The notes beneath the pieces were generated by a model that saw only the letters and a program-made list of their open reading frames with translations, did not search any database and had not been told where the DNA came from. Below, one piece after another: positions 45,113 through 54,153 of a stretch of DNA of 64,000 bases. The stretch lies in NCBI GenBank assembly GCA_963717075.1, contig CAVQVI010000011.1, positions 186,001-250,000 of the forward strand, written 5' to 3'. The translations under genes were made by a program, and so were the position numbers. Each line of letters begins with the position of its first letter. Within the stretch, counting starts at the first letter, position 1. This stretch comes from JBGOTP01 sp963717075 (GTDB lineage Bacteria; Acidobacteriota; Vicinamibacteria; Vicinamibacterales; CAVVIG01).

Positions 45113-45929
45113 TTGGCCTCCAGCGGGACGGGGCGCTCGGCGACACAGCACGACGCGTCTCACCGCTTGAGCCCAGCGAAAACGCCCACGTGAAGCCGGC
45201 ACGAAACTCCCGCACATCAGCTCCTTCGGACCGTGCCACGCGCCATCCGACATCCAGCGACAGATTGTCGCGCACCTGCCATATGGCTCCAATCAGACCC
45301 GACGTCGTTCGACCGACGTCCTGCTCAAGCGTCAGTTCGGCGACAGGACGGATCAGCCATTTGGACGGCCCTTCGAGGATCGCGCCCGCGAAGGCGCCCA
45401 AGCTGTGGTCATGCGTGATCAGCAGCTCGCCGTTGACATGCACCGTCACGGCGGACCAGCGCTGCGACACGATCCCCGTGACGCTCGCGCCGAGTCCGGG
45501 GTCAATGCCGACGCCAGGGAGAAGAAGGCCGACCTCTAGACCCACACTCGGTCCCCTGCCCTCTTGAAGGCTTCCCTCGCGCAGCACACCCTTCACTGAA
45601 AGGGCCGTGTCCCTCAGCGTGTTGCGCCGGCCGTCGCTCATCGGCTGAACAAGCAGGAAATGCCGGCCCTCGATGACGAGTTCCCATCCATCGGCGATGC
45701 CGAAGTTCAGGATCGCGGAAGGGACCACCAGAAAGTGGCCGTCCGCGTCGACGACATACCCGAACGGGCCGCACTCAGTTTCCATCTCGCCCCGCACCGC
45801 GACGGCCGCATCGGTTGAATTGAACGGGCGGTACGTGTACGCGGGATGGCCCCACACGCATAGAAAGCAGATAAGGACAGCCGTCACACGCCAAGAACCA
45901 GACGCCGTCGTCGTGATTATCCGCGTCAC
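45105..45929 (-). CDS. Outer-membrane porin/transporter-like beta-barrel
   Basis: 274 residues with a signal peptide (WRVTAVLICFLCVWGHPAYT). The mature N-terminus RPFNSTDAAVAVRGEMETEC then GPFGYVVDADGHFLVVPSAI and regular alternating strands (LSLDVGWRVARSEGADVREF) match the transporter/phenol-meta-pathway porin-like family (pfam13557 type). It ends in FTWAFSLGSS followed by a short tail. It overlaps the binding-protein start by 8 bases; probably supplies the importer across the outer membrane. Confidence 0.72.
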   Translation of the reverse strand: MTRIITTTASGSWRVTAVLICFLCVWGHPAYTYRPFNSTDAAVAVRGEMETECGPFGYVVDADGHFLVVPSAILNFGIADGWELVIEGRHFLLVQPMSDGRRNTLRDTALSVKGVLREGSLQEGRGPSVGLEVGLLLPGVGIDPGLGASVTGIVSQRWSAVTVHVNGELLITHDHSLGAFAGAILEGPSKWLIRPVAELTLEQDVGRTTSGLIGAIWQVRDNLSLDVGWRVARSEGADVREFRAGFTWAFSLGSSGETRRAVSPSAPSRWRPSA

Positions 45930-45974
45930 CTAATTGCCATGCTTCGAGGGGTTCCGCCGAGCAGCTCGGCGACG

Positions 45975-46608
45975 CTATTTCGTGCCGTAACTGAAATCAT
46001 CGAATAGCGTCACGCTGTCCGCTTTGGTCCAAACACCCACTTTGCCCGAATCCTTGAACGTCTCGTCATCCCAGTCGATGGCTTTCTTGCCATCGAACAT
46101 CACCGTGAAATGGTTGCCTTGAAACTCCACACGGAGGCTGTGCCACTCGTTCGGCGCCACTTTCATATTCGTCCGCTTCTTTTCCGTACGGCGACCGTTG
46201 ATGGTGTGGTAGATGGTGACGTTGTCCTCGAGCGCGTTGGCACGGGCGACGTAGTAGTTTTTCGCGTCCTTCGCGCGCCACGCGAGGCCGCCGGCTTGGT
46301 CTTCCTTGCCGGAGAGGGTCTTGAACTTTACTTCCACAAAACCATTCGTGATGTTGCTGTCATCCCTGAAGCAGACGGGATAGGTGGCCACGCCCGACTG
46401 CTTGAGGACGTTCGGTTTACTGGGAGCTGTGCTGTCCTGGACCACCGACCACTTCGCCGGGCCCGAGCCCGTCTGTGTCGCCGTCCAGCCGCGCGGGAGC
46501 TTGGCCGGCTTGATCCTTGTCGAAATCGATTGTCACGGTCTGTCCGACGAGCGCGGCGACGTTCAAGGACACGAGCACGGCAATGAACGAACATGTGACA
46601 TCGCGCAT
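45975..46608 (-). CDS. Secreted DUF1080/laminin-G-like protein (one frameshift)
   Basis: About 210 residues. ATG 46608 with AGAGG upstream gives a signal peptide (CSFIAVLVSLNVAALVGQ). After VTIDFDKDQAGQAPA a surplus base at 46491 leads to GWTATQTGSGPAKWSVVQDS. Then come DDSNITNGFVEVKFKTLSGK, AGGLAWRAKDAKNYYVARAN, NEWHSLRVEFQGNHFTVMFD and KVGVWTKADSVTLFDDFSYG, a concanavalin-like beta sandwich (DUF1080/family 16-like). Binding rather than catalysis is likely; the partner is unknown. Confidence 0.75.
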
Positions 46609-46621
46609 AAGAACCTCTTCT

Positions 46622-47084
46622 TCATTCTCGGGCGGTGCCGACACCGTGTTGATAGACCAGCCGGCCACCGCGATCGCCGGTTTCGAGGAGCAGACCGATC
46701 CCCACGAGACCCACCAGAGCGAACGCCGCGACGATCGCGGGACCGGGATCACGCCGTGATGGGCGCAGGAGCACGACGCGAACCACCGTGACAATCGCGA
46801 AGAACCAGACCGTGCGCAACGCCCAGTCCCAATGCTGCGTGAGGACCGCCTGCGCCATCCCCGGAAGCCAGATGGTTTGCGAGGCCGCCCGGCCAGTCAC
46901 ATACGCCGCGACAGCGCCGCCCGTGCCCAACACGTACAAGAGCGTGGCTAACTGGCGGAGCGGCCGATTGCGCCGAAACGCCCACCCCAACGACATCGAC
47001 CGCCGCGGCGGCGCAAAGCAGAGCGATCGGGAAATGCACCAGCAATGGGTGGATGTTCGGTGCCCAATCCGGGACCAGATTCAT
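46622..47084 (-). CDS. DUF2231 membrane protein (one frameshift)
   Basis: About 153 residues. The N-terminus MNLVPDWAPNIHPLLVHFPI (HPLLVHFPIAL is the DUF2231 signature) continues to AAAVDVVG. A surplus base in a CCCC run (46985-46988) then shifts to WAFRRNRPLRQLATLLYVLG, GRAASQTIW..QHWDWALRT and two more helices. Four helices with conserved His residues that may bind heme or metal. DUF2231 proteins often accompany cytochromes, as here. Confidence 0.75.
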
Positions 47085-47114
47085 ACAACGTTCCTCCGCA
47101 TCCCTTCGGACGCG

Positions 47115-48340
47115 TTACTGGGCGGTCATCCTCCACGGGGAGACGTTGGACCACTGATTGAGCGCGTCGAGCGCCCAGCTGGTCGTCTTGTCCTTGTGGC
47201 AGGACGTGCAGGGATTCGGGATCCCGTACTTGTCCGTCATCGAGGGTGAGATGAAGTTGAACGTGTGGCTTCGCACGGTGACGTCGGCAATGGTCGTCGC
47301 AATCTGCGGCATGTGACACGCGACGCACTTGTTCCCCTCGCTGTTGGCGCCGTGGTGCGAGTGCGCTTCAGGCGTCGCACCAGGACCGGGCTGCCGCTGC
47401 GGCCCATGGCATTGCAGGCACATCTCGTTGCCGGGGAACTTCAACAGCGCATCCTGCCCGGTGCCGTGCGAGTCGTGGCAGGCGTAGCAGCGGACCCCTT
47501 TTTCGTACATCCGGCTCTGGACGAAGTCGTTGCCCTGCATCCGGTTCTTGTGAGCGGAGCCGTCGGGCCAGTGCGTGAAGGTCGTCTCTCCGAGACGATG
47601 CTCTTCGAGATCCCAGGTCGCGCTCAACCGGTCACCGGGCTGATAGCCGACGGCCCAGTCGTAGTACCGGCCCTCGATCGGATTCGCCCGCGGCCGGCCC
47701 TGCGAGTGGCACTGGATGCACACGTCGTTCGATCGCACATCGTCGAGACGAGCGGGATTGATGATGTTCGACCTTCGTTGGGCGCGCGACGTGAGCGCCG
47801 CCGGCCCCGTGGCAACGCTCGCAGCCCGACGTTCCACTCGGTGACCGCGTGTGTCTTGATGTCGTAGTTCACCGAGTGGCAGCCGTCGCAGAGCGGCCCC
47901 GTCGGACGTGCCTCCTGCTCCGCCGGGTAGTGCTCCACCCACCAATCGGTGCCGGGCTGGACGTGGTAGGGGCGCCACACCTTGTGGCGAACGTCCCACT
48001 GCGCAGGCAGGACGAAATAGTCGTCGCCCTGCTTCTTCCAGTAGCGCTGCTTCCATTTGCTGCCGTACGTGAAGTCCACGTCCTCCGGCTTGAATGTCAC
48101 GAGGGGATTCGGCGTCGCGAAGTCCGCGACGATCGCCTTCGGGTGTTGCTTGGGATCCTGCACCACGTTCGCCATCAACGTGGTCTGCCACTGGTCATAT
48201 ATGGCTTGGTGGCAGTCGCGACACGCCCGAGAGCCCACGAACGCCTTGGTGGCTTCCTGAGGAGGGGGCTGCGAAGTGGTGCAGGCAAACGAGCTGGTCG
48301 CGCCCAGCACGGCAAGGCACACAACATGTCTCAGGCTCAT
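47115..48340 (-). CDS. Octaheme c-type cytochrome lipoprotein (two frameshifts)
   Basis: About 408 residues. ATG 48340 gives a lipoprotein signal (AVLGATSSFAC). Eight CxxCH sites: CRDCH and CDGCH in the first frame, CERCH in a short middle frame (between surplus bases at 47824 and 47769), then CIQCH, CYACH, CLQCH, CVACH and CTSCH. Conserved stretches are WNVGCERCHGAGG, LGETTFTHWPDGSAH and VTVRSHTFNF. It resembles cytochrome c554/NrfA-related multiheme proteins and is expected to move electrons at the membrane or cell surface. The reaction is unknown; the genes around it suggest metal or oxyanion chemistry. Confidence 0.85.
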
Positions 48341-48353
48341 CGTGATTACCGCC

Positions 48354-49311
48354 TCAGGGCTTCGCCGACGTCGCCGGGTTCCTGCTGGACGTGGGTGGCC
48401 GGCTGCTCGTACTCTTCGGTGTCCCAAGCTGATCGAAGGCGGCCCTGAACCCGGCCGCCAACCTGTCCGCCGGTCCGGTGCCCCAGTAATGGAGAAAGAT
48501 GATCATGGGGCGATCGGAGGTCATGTGGTGATGGATCGCGACGACATCCAGGCCGTTCTGGCGCAGCACCTTCAGGACAGGCGTCACTTCCGACTCGAGC
48601 ATCGCGACGTCGCCAGCGATCGCCGCCTCCTCGTTCGTGCCCGTGAACGCGGCCCACGTGTTCAGGCCCATGCGTGCGTTGATCGTGCGCGCCCATCTCC
48701 GAAACCTTCAGGTCGTTCCGCCCAATCGTGAACTTATAGACTGCGCCGGTTTGCTCGCCTTCCTGCCCCACGATTTGCCGCAGTTTCGCCGTGTCGAGTT
48801 GCCCGCTCGCCGTGGGCACCGGGGATGCCGCGAGGGCTGGCGCGGTCGTCCCACTCGCCTTGCCGATCAGATCGACGGCAGGCTTCAACTTGCGCGCAAG
48901 ATCGGCGGCGGTGCCGTGCCCATGGACGTGCATGTAGAAGATCCGTGGTTCGTCCCAGAAGAAGTGATTGTGCAGGGCGGTGACCTCGAGCCCACTTTCG
49001 AGCAGCGCCGACATGACAGGATTGACTTCGTCCTGAAGCAGGACGAGATCCCCCATGAGGACCTGGTGCCCGCCGGTACCCTTGGTCATGGCGACCCAGC
49101 CCCCAAAGCCGAACGGCGTCGGCGTCGCTACTCCGGCGACTGTCACCTTCAGGTCGTTTCGCGGAATGTTGACCTTCAGAACGTTGTCCTTGAAGTCTCC
49201 CTGCTTACCGAGTGTCGTCAGGACCAGCTGATACTCGGCCGGCACTCCCTGCGCATAGACACCGCTGGCCAGCGACATCGCGACAACTGCCACGAAACAT
49301 TTGAGTCTCAT
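48354..49311 (-). CDS. DUF1259 (LppY/LpqO-like) secreted protein, two tandem domains (one frameshift)
   Basis: About 318 residues. ATG 49311 with AGGGGAA upstream gives a signal peptide (CFVAVVAMSLASGVYAQ). Two DUF1259 repeats: the first has IPRNDLKVTVAGVATPTPFG, LVLLQDEVNPVMSALLESGL and TALHNHFFWDEPRIFYMHVH; the second has IGRNDLKVSEMGATINARMG (surplus base 48687), EVTPVLKVLRQNGLDVVAIH and SDRPMIIFLHYWG. His-rich cores suggest metal binding. It overlaps the chrB stop by four bases. Confidence 0.82.
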
Positions 49312-50372
49312 TTCGTTCCCCTCTGAGTCCTTGAATGCGACCTGGTTGCACGGTTCGGCGCCCGCTTCGGCGGCTGAATCCCGTGATAGAGCGCGTCGAA
49401 AAGGACGATGCCTTCGCGGAGTAGCTCTGAATCGTCCCGAAATGTGGCCCTCAGTCCTTCGACGACAACACCGATGCCCGGGGCCTGTGGCGCGCGGAAC
49501 CGCTCCTCCTTCAAGTCGAGGTCGTGAACGATCTCGCCGATACGGCGCACGGCCGCATCGGCGATGCGAAATCGTGTCTCGAGCACCTCGAACGTGCACA
49601 AGTCACCTTCATGCCCAAAACCTGTGCCGAACATGTCGAAGGGCACCGCATCTTTCACGTTCTTCGCGTCATTGACGAAATCGAACGTTGCTTCCGGATC
49701 GATGAAACGTGAGATCAGCCAGGCCGAGGCAAACCGGTCGACCCCCGGCCGCGGCCGCGTCACCCATCGCCGAGCTCGATACTCCTTCGGGTCGAGAGGT
49801 CGCAGTCCCTGTGTGACCAGCGGCTCAGCCGTTCGACGGACCGATTGTTCGACCGCTTTGATCTCCCGCTCGGCAACCTCACCTCCAGGTGCCGAGAAGA
49901 AATCGATCGCGCGCACCTGCGTGAGCCGCGCGCGCAGTTGATGCACGATACGTATCAACTCGTCATCACGGATCGGTGCGCGTGTGACACGCCTTTGTGT
50001 CAAACGGACATCCTTCAGCAACTGTTTGTAATCGGCGGTTCGCGCGATCTGAAATTGCTCGACCACGTCCTCGTTTTCAACGCCGTCGACGGAGGAGGCG
50101 GAGAAGATGTTGGCCTGGCCCTTGACGCTTTCGATCTCGGACCGCAGCCACTCGAAATCCTCAAGCGCCTGGACTGAGTTGGGCAACACATATACGGCGT
50201 TCTTCACCGGGACTGCCCCCAGTTGTTGAAGCCGGCGCCACGTCTTGACCCTGGCATTCGAGGGCCGGGCTGGCAGCTGCAGGATCAGCAGGAGCCACGG
50301 ATTCCAGGCCCCGGTCGAGGTGGCGACCGTCGTCACCGCTGAGGTTGCTTGGCTCGCCAACACAGGTACCAT
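49308..50372 (-). CDS. chrB: ChrB-family protein (chromate-resistance regulator type)
   Basis: 354 residues, with the N-terminal ChrB domain (WLLLILQLPARPSNARVKTW, RLQQLGAVPVKNAVYVLPNS, FEWLRSEIESVKGQANIFSA) and the C-terminal ChrB domain (RRWVTRPRPGVDRFASAWLI, DPEATFDFVNDAKNVKDAVP, FGHEGDLCTFEVLETRFRIA). ChrB proteins sense chromate or regulate chrA-type genes; full-length ones combine both halves. No ChrA transporter lies nearby, so its partner genes are the downstream cytochrome and ABC genes. The first 24 residues are poorly conserved and the true start may be downstream. A palindromic operator overlaps its promoter. Confidence 0.88.
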   Translation of the reverse strand: MVPVLASQATSAVTTVATSTGAWNPWLLLILQLPARPSNARVKTWRRLQQLGAVPVKNAVYVLPNSVQALEDFEWLRSEIESVKGQANIFSASSVDGVENEDVVEQFQIARTADYKQLLKDVRLTQRRVTRAPIRDDELIRIVHQLRARLTQVRAIDFFSAPGGEVAEREIKAVEQSVRRTAEPLVTQGLRPLDPKEYRARRWVTRPRPGVDRFASAWLISRFIDPEATFDFVNDAKNVKDAVPFDMFGTGFGHEGDLCTFEVLETRFRIADAAVRRIGEIVHDLDLKEERFRAPQAPGIGVVVEGLRATFRDDSELLREGIVLFDALYHGIQPPKRAPNRATRSHSRTQRGTK

Positions 50373-50376
50373 CAGT

Positions 50377-50405
50377 CATGTAACACGTGTTACCAGCCAT
50401 GTCAA
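50377..50405 (-). promoter_or_regulatory. Promoter with embedded 14-bp palindromic operator before chrB
   Basis: On the minus strand: -35 TTGACA (50405-50400), spacer of 17 bases, weak -10 TACATG (50382-50377). The perfect palindrome GTAACACGTGTTAC (50380-50393) lies between them and overlaps the -10, the classic position for repressor binding. The predicted start is at or beside ATG 50372, implying a leaderless chrB message. Confidence 0.65.
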
Positions 50406-50689
50406 AGTGAATCCGAGCGGCAGTTATGAACGCCGAGACTTTCGTCCTCCTGCGGACGTTCGCTCCGCGGGGTGCAACCCAGACGTCTGCGTGAGCCGTT
50501 GTGACTTCATTCCTGCGTGTGAGCTGACCGATCGTCTGCCATTCGCCAAGTCCTCAATCAGAATGGCCAGGCGCTTCTGTCGCGTCTCAACCTTACTTGG
50601 CGCTGGTCATCCACCAGCGAGTGGTCCCCTGATACCAGGGTGGCTGAGCACTGAAGAATCGCCGTATCGATTTCGATTCGCTTCTCACC

Positions 50690-52594
50690 GTGTTGTACGA
50701 TCTCCCTCCCCATGCCGCCAGGCTGCGAGAACCAGATTTGAGCGCCCCTCCCCTGCGCGGGCCACGCGACGAGTACGCCGACCGTCTGAACGCACGGCGC
50801 GCCGAGCACCAGGCGCAACAGCAATTCCATCGCCGATTCGGCAACGTCCGAGTGGTCGTGTTTCTGGCCGCCCTCGCAATGGCCGGCGCCGCGTTCGGCC
50901 GAGGGGACTTCTCGGCGTGGTGGCTCGTCGTTCCGCTGGCGATCCTGGTGGCGGTCGGAAGAAGGATGGCGCGTCTGGAGGCGGCGATCGACATTGGTGC
51001 TCGCGCGGTGAAGTTCTATGAAGGCGGCGTGGCGCGACTGGATGGTCAGTGGGTCGGGCAGGGCGAAACCGGCGTTCGCTTTCGCGACGAGCATCATCTC
51101 TATGCCGCCGATCTCGACATCCTCGGTTCCGCGTCTCTGTTCGAACTGCTGTGCCGTGCGCGCACCGAGCGTGGCGAGGCCACACTGGCGTCGTGGCTCC
51201 TGAACCGGGCCTCACCGGAGGTCATCGTCGCGAGACAGGGGGCCGTTCGCGAGATCGCGCCACGGCTCGACTTCCGTGAAGACATGGCGCTCGCGGGTGA
51301 CGTCGCGCGATCTGCTGTCCATGCCGACACGCTGATCAGCTGGGGCGAACAGCCCGTGCATGGTCACGGGTTGCCCCTCCGCGTGATGGCCTGGGTCCTC
51401 TCAGGTCTTGGAGCGCTCGCGGCGATAGGAGGGATGACCTACGTGCTGGTCAGATTCGATTTCATGGTGCTGACCGAATCGACGATGGATGCGCTGGGAG
51501 CCTACTCCCTCACCGTGGGGAGCATCTGCCTCGTCGTCCACTCGACGCTGAAGCGCCGGACCGATCGGGTCATCGAGGGAGTGTTCAGCGCCGGACACGA
51601 CCTTGGGCTGCTCGCGGGCGTGCTTTGTCGGATCGAGGCCGAAGCGTTCAGCTCGCCGTACCTGCAGACCCTTCGGGAGGAGCTCGTCACGGAGAACCGA
51701 CCCGCTTCTTCGCGCATCGCCAGCCTGCGTCGTTTCGTGGACCTGTTGAACTTCCGGCGCAACGAGATCATGAAGCTGCTGGGGCCGCTGCTCCTCTGGG
51801 ATTTTCATCTGAGTTGCGCCATCGAGCAATGGCGGCGTTTCTCCGGACCGATGATTCGCCGCTGGCTGGGCGCCGTCGGGGAAATCGAGGCGACCGCCTC
51901 ACTCGCCTGCTACTGCTACGAGCGGCCGCACAACGTCTTCCCCGAGGTCTTTCCCCAGCTCGGCGCCGAATCTCCGCTGTTCGAAGCCGAGGCGCTAGGT
52001 CATCCCCTGCTGCCCGAAGACCGCGTGGTGGCAAACGACGTCGCGCTCGGCGGCGAGCTGCGTGTCTTAGTCGTGAGCGGCTCGAACATGTCCGGCAAGA
52101 GCACGCTGCTCCGCACGATCGGGATCAACGCCGTGCTGGCACAGGCAGGCGCTCCGGTATGCGCCCGGCGCCTGCGACTGTCTCCACTCACGGTCGGCGC
52201 ATCCATTCGAATCCAGGACTCGCTGCAGGAGGGGACGTCTCGCTTCTACGCGGAGATCTCCAGGCTGAGCGAAATCATGACGAGGGCCGGCGGGCAGACG
52301 GCCGTACTATTCCTGATTGACGAATGCCTGCACGGCACGAACTCGCACGATCGCCTCATCGGCGCCAAGGCAGTCGTGCGCGGCCTGGTCGATCGCGGCG
52401 CCATTGGACTGATCACGACGCACGACCTGGCGCTCACACAGATTGTCGACGCGCTCGCCCCACGCGCTGCCAACGTGCATTTCCAGGACTATCTCGAACA
52501 CGGTCGCATGCGATTCGACTACCGCCTACGCCAGGGCGTGGTGCAGCACAGCAATGCCCTGGAACTCATGCGATCCGTCGGACTGGATGTCTGA
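50690..52594 (+). CDS. Membrane-anchored MutS-family ATPase
   Basis: 634 residues. The C-terminal third is a MutS ATPase: Walker A SGSNMSGKST (about 463-472), then SLQEGTSRFYAEISRLSEIM, Walker B FLIDECLHGTNSHDR and TTHDLAL. The N-terminal half lacks the mismatch-recognition domain I and instead has hydrophobic helices (about 53-70, 76-90, 232-255, 268-284), so the protein is probably bound to the inner membrane. This is a MutS-related subfamily of unknown role, not canonical mismatch repair. The start is GTG 50690; 50394-50689 upstream carries no gene. Confidence 0.85.
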   Translation: MLYDLPPHAARLREPDLSAPPLRGPRDEYADRLNARRAEHQAQQQFHRRFGNVRVVVFLAALAMAGAAFGRGDFSAWWLVVPLAILVAVGRRMARLEAAIDIGARAVKFYEGGVARLDGQWVGQGETGVRFRDEHHLYAADLDILGSASLFELLCRARTERGEATLASWLLNRASPEVIVARQGAVREIAPRLDFREDMALAGDVARSAVHADTLISWGEQPVHGHGLPLRVMAWVLSGLGALAAIGGMTYVLVRFDFMVLTESTMDALGAYSLTVGSICLVVHSTLKRRTDRVIEGVFSAGHDLGLLAGVLCRIEAEAFSSPYLQTLREELVTENRPASSRIASLRRFVDLLNFRRNEIMKLLGPLLLWDFHLSCAIEQWRRFSGPMIRRWLGAVGEIEATASLACYCYERPHNVFPEVFPQLGAESPLFEAEALGHPLLPEDRVVANDVALGGELRVLVVSGSNMSGKSTLLRTIGINAVLAQAGAPVCARRLRLSPLTVGASIRIQDSLQEGTSRFYAEISRLSEIMTRAGGQTAVLFLIDECLHGTNSHDRLIGAKAVVRGLVDRGAIGLITTHDLALTQIVDALAPRAANVHFQDYLEHGRMRFDYRLRQGVVQHSNALELMRSVGLDV

Positions 52595-52607
52595 GCCACT
52601 TCCAGGC

Positions 52608-52685
52608 GCAGCTACGACCAGCACGCAAGACAGCCGCCGATTTCGAGCACGGCGGCAGCGAGAACAACGCGATGTGGACGATCAT
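52608..52685 (-). pseudogene. Possible YnfA/UPF0060 remnant
   Basis: ATG 52685 overlaps the stop of the RND adaptor gene. It reads MIVHIAL and, with one frame change, VLAAAVLEIGGCLACWS, the first membrane helix of small YnfA-type proteins (normal length about 110). It then hits a stop and runs into the MutS-like gene. Evidence is limited to about 25 residues. Confidence 0.35.
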
Positions 52686-53956
52686 GGCTGTCTGCCGCTC
52701 GTTCGCAGCCCGAGTCGCTCCCGTTCGGCGCGCAGGAACGCGCTCCCCTTCACGACAACCTGATCGCCAGGCGCGACGCCGGAAACCACGACCACCTGAT
52801 CGCCGCTCGCCGGTCCGACGCGCACCTCCCGTTCGATGAACGTGCCGGACTGTGCGGGGTCAGCGAGATAGACGACCTGGCGATCCCCGACGGCCTGAAG
52901 GGCCTCCTTGGGCACGAGCGTCGCCTCGATCGATCCAGCATCGTCGATCGACACCTCGGCGGGCATTCCCATCTGAAGTTCGGATCGCGGGTTCTCGACC
53001 TCGACGCGAATGCGCGCGGTGTGCGTGGCGGTGTTCACCTGCGGGTCGATGTAAATCACGTTCCCATTCAGAATCGCATCGGGCAAAGCAGCAACGGCAG
53101 CGGCCGCCGGGCTGCCGACGTGCACGCGAGAGAGTTCCCGCTCGTCGAGGTTGCCGGTAATCCATACCGAAGACAGATCGGCGATCGTGAAGAGCCGCGT
53201 CCCGACCTCCACGTTTTGCCCATCGTTGACGTCTCGCTGCACGATCGTCCCCGGCGCCGTCGCTACCACACTCGTTGTCGCTGCGGGGATGCCTGCGGAG
53301 ATGAGCGCGGCAATCTGATCGGGTGACATGCCCAGCAGCGCGAGCCTCGCTCGCGTGGCGTCGAGATCGGCCACGCGCTCCGCGTGAATCGTCCGAGCGC
53401 GGTCAATCTCCTGTCGGCTGACCGCGCCAACCTCCATGAGCTTCTCGAGTTTCTGAAGCTCCAGCTGTGCCGCGGCGACGCTTGCCCGCGTCGAGAGCAG
53501 TTGTGCCTGCGCCTGTGCAAGCTCGGGGCTGTCGATCTGAGCCAGTGTCTGCCCACGATCCACCGGCACACCAATCTCGACCGACACTCTTGTGATTCGA
53601 CCGCTGGCCGACGCCGCGATCGGCACCTGTCGAACCATATTCGGCTCGACAACGCCCGAGACCGCGACCCGCGACGCAACCACGCCGGTGGTTGCCGCGC
53701 GGATGACGATGCCGGCACGGGTCAGAACGTCGCTGGCAAGTGCGAGCGTGACGTCCGGCAGCCGATCACCCGGTGCCAGTGACGGTGCAGAGTTAGCGAG
53801 CGGAAAAGACGGCGGTCCAAGATCTGACGAAGTCACCGTCGGCTCGGTGGACGACGGCGTGCGGGTCGTGAAGTACGCTATAGCGGCCCCCGCCACGACC
53901 AGCGATGCAGCAGCCGCAACGAGAAGCCAGCGGCGTCGAGCCTGTGGTTCGGTCAT
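52682..53956 (-). CDS. RND efflux periplasmic adaptor, orphan
   Basis: 424 residues. N-terminal anchor helix (RRWLLVAAAASLVVAGAAIA), barrel-sandwich (VVASRVAVSGVVEPNMVRQV; SASGRITRVSVEIGVPVDRG), coiled-coil hairpin (AQLLSTRASVAAAQLELQKL), second hydrophobic sheet (VATAPGTIVQRDVNDGQNVE), and C-terminal APGDQVVVKGSAFLRAERER. CusB/CzcB-type. No RND permease gene follows; the next sequence is a decayed fragment and the convergent MutS-like gene. Either its pump lies elsewhere or the operon was truncated. ATG 53956; a GTG at 53977 would add seven residues. Confidence 0.87.
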   Translation of the reverse strand: MTEPQARRRWLLVAAAASLVVAGAAIAYFTTRTPSSTEPTVTSSDLGPPSFPLANSAPSLAPGDRLPDVTLALASDVLTRAGIVIRAATTGVVASRVAVSGVVEPNMVRQVPIAASASGRITRVSVEIGVPVDRGQTLAQIDSPELAQAQAQLLSTRASVAAAQLELQKLEKLMEVGAVSRQEIDRARTIHAERVADLDATRARLALLGMSPDQIAALISAGIPAATTSVVATAPGTIVQRDVNDGQNVEVGTRLFTIADLSSVWITGNLDERELSRVHVGSPAAAAVAALPDAILNGNVIYIDPQVNTATHTARIRVEVENPRSELQMGMPAEVSIDDAGSIEATLVPKEALQAVGDRQVVYLADPAQSGTFIEREVRVGPASGDQVVVVSGVAPGDQVVVKGSAFLRAERERLGLRTSGRQP

Positions 53957-54153
53957 CGTTGCGCCACCATTCTGCACCGACGCGGAGACCGACGCACGAC
54001 CACCTGCGGCGAAGGAGCATTACATTCCTCGTCGCTTTCCCCCAGATCTGGGCCCCTCCGCCCGCGTGGGCACGCCGCATCGCCTGGAACCCCAGAAAAT
54101 CTCGCCGTAATCCGCCGCCTGTCTGGCACGCCCTTTGAGACCCCTGCCCGTCG

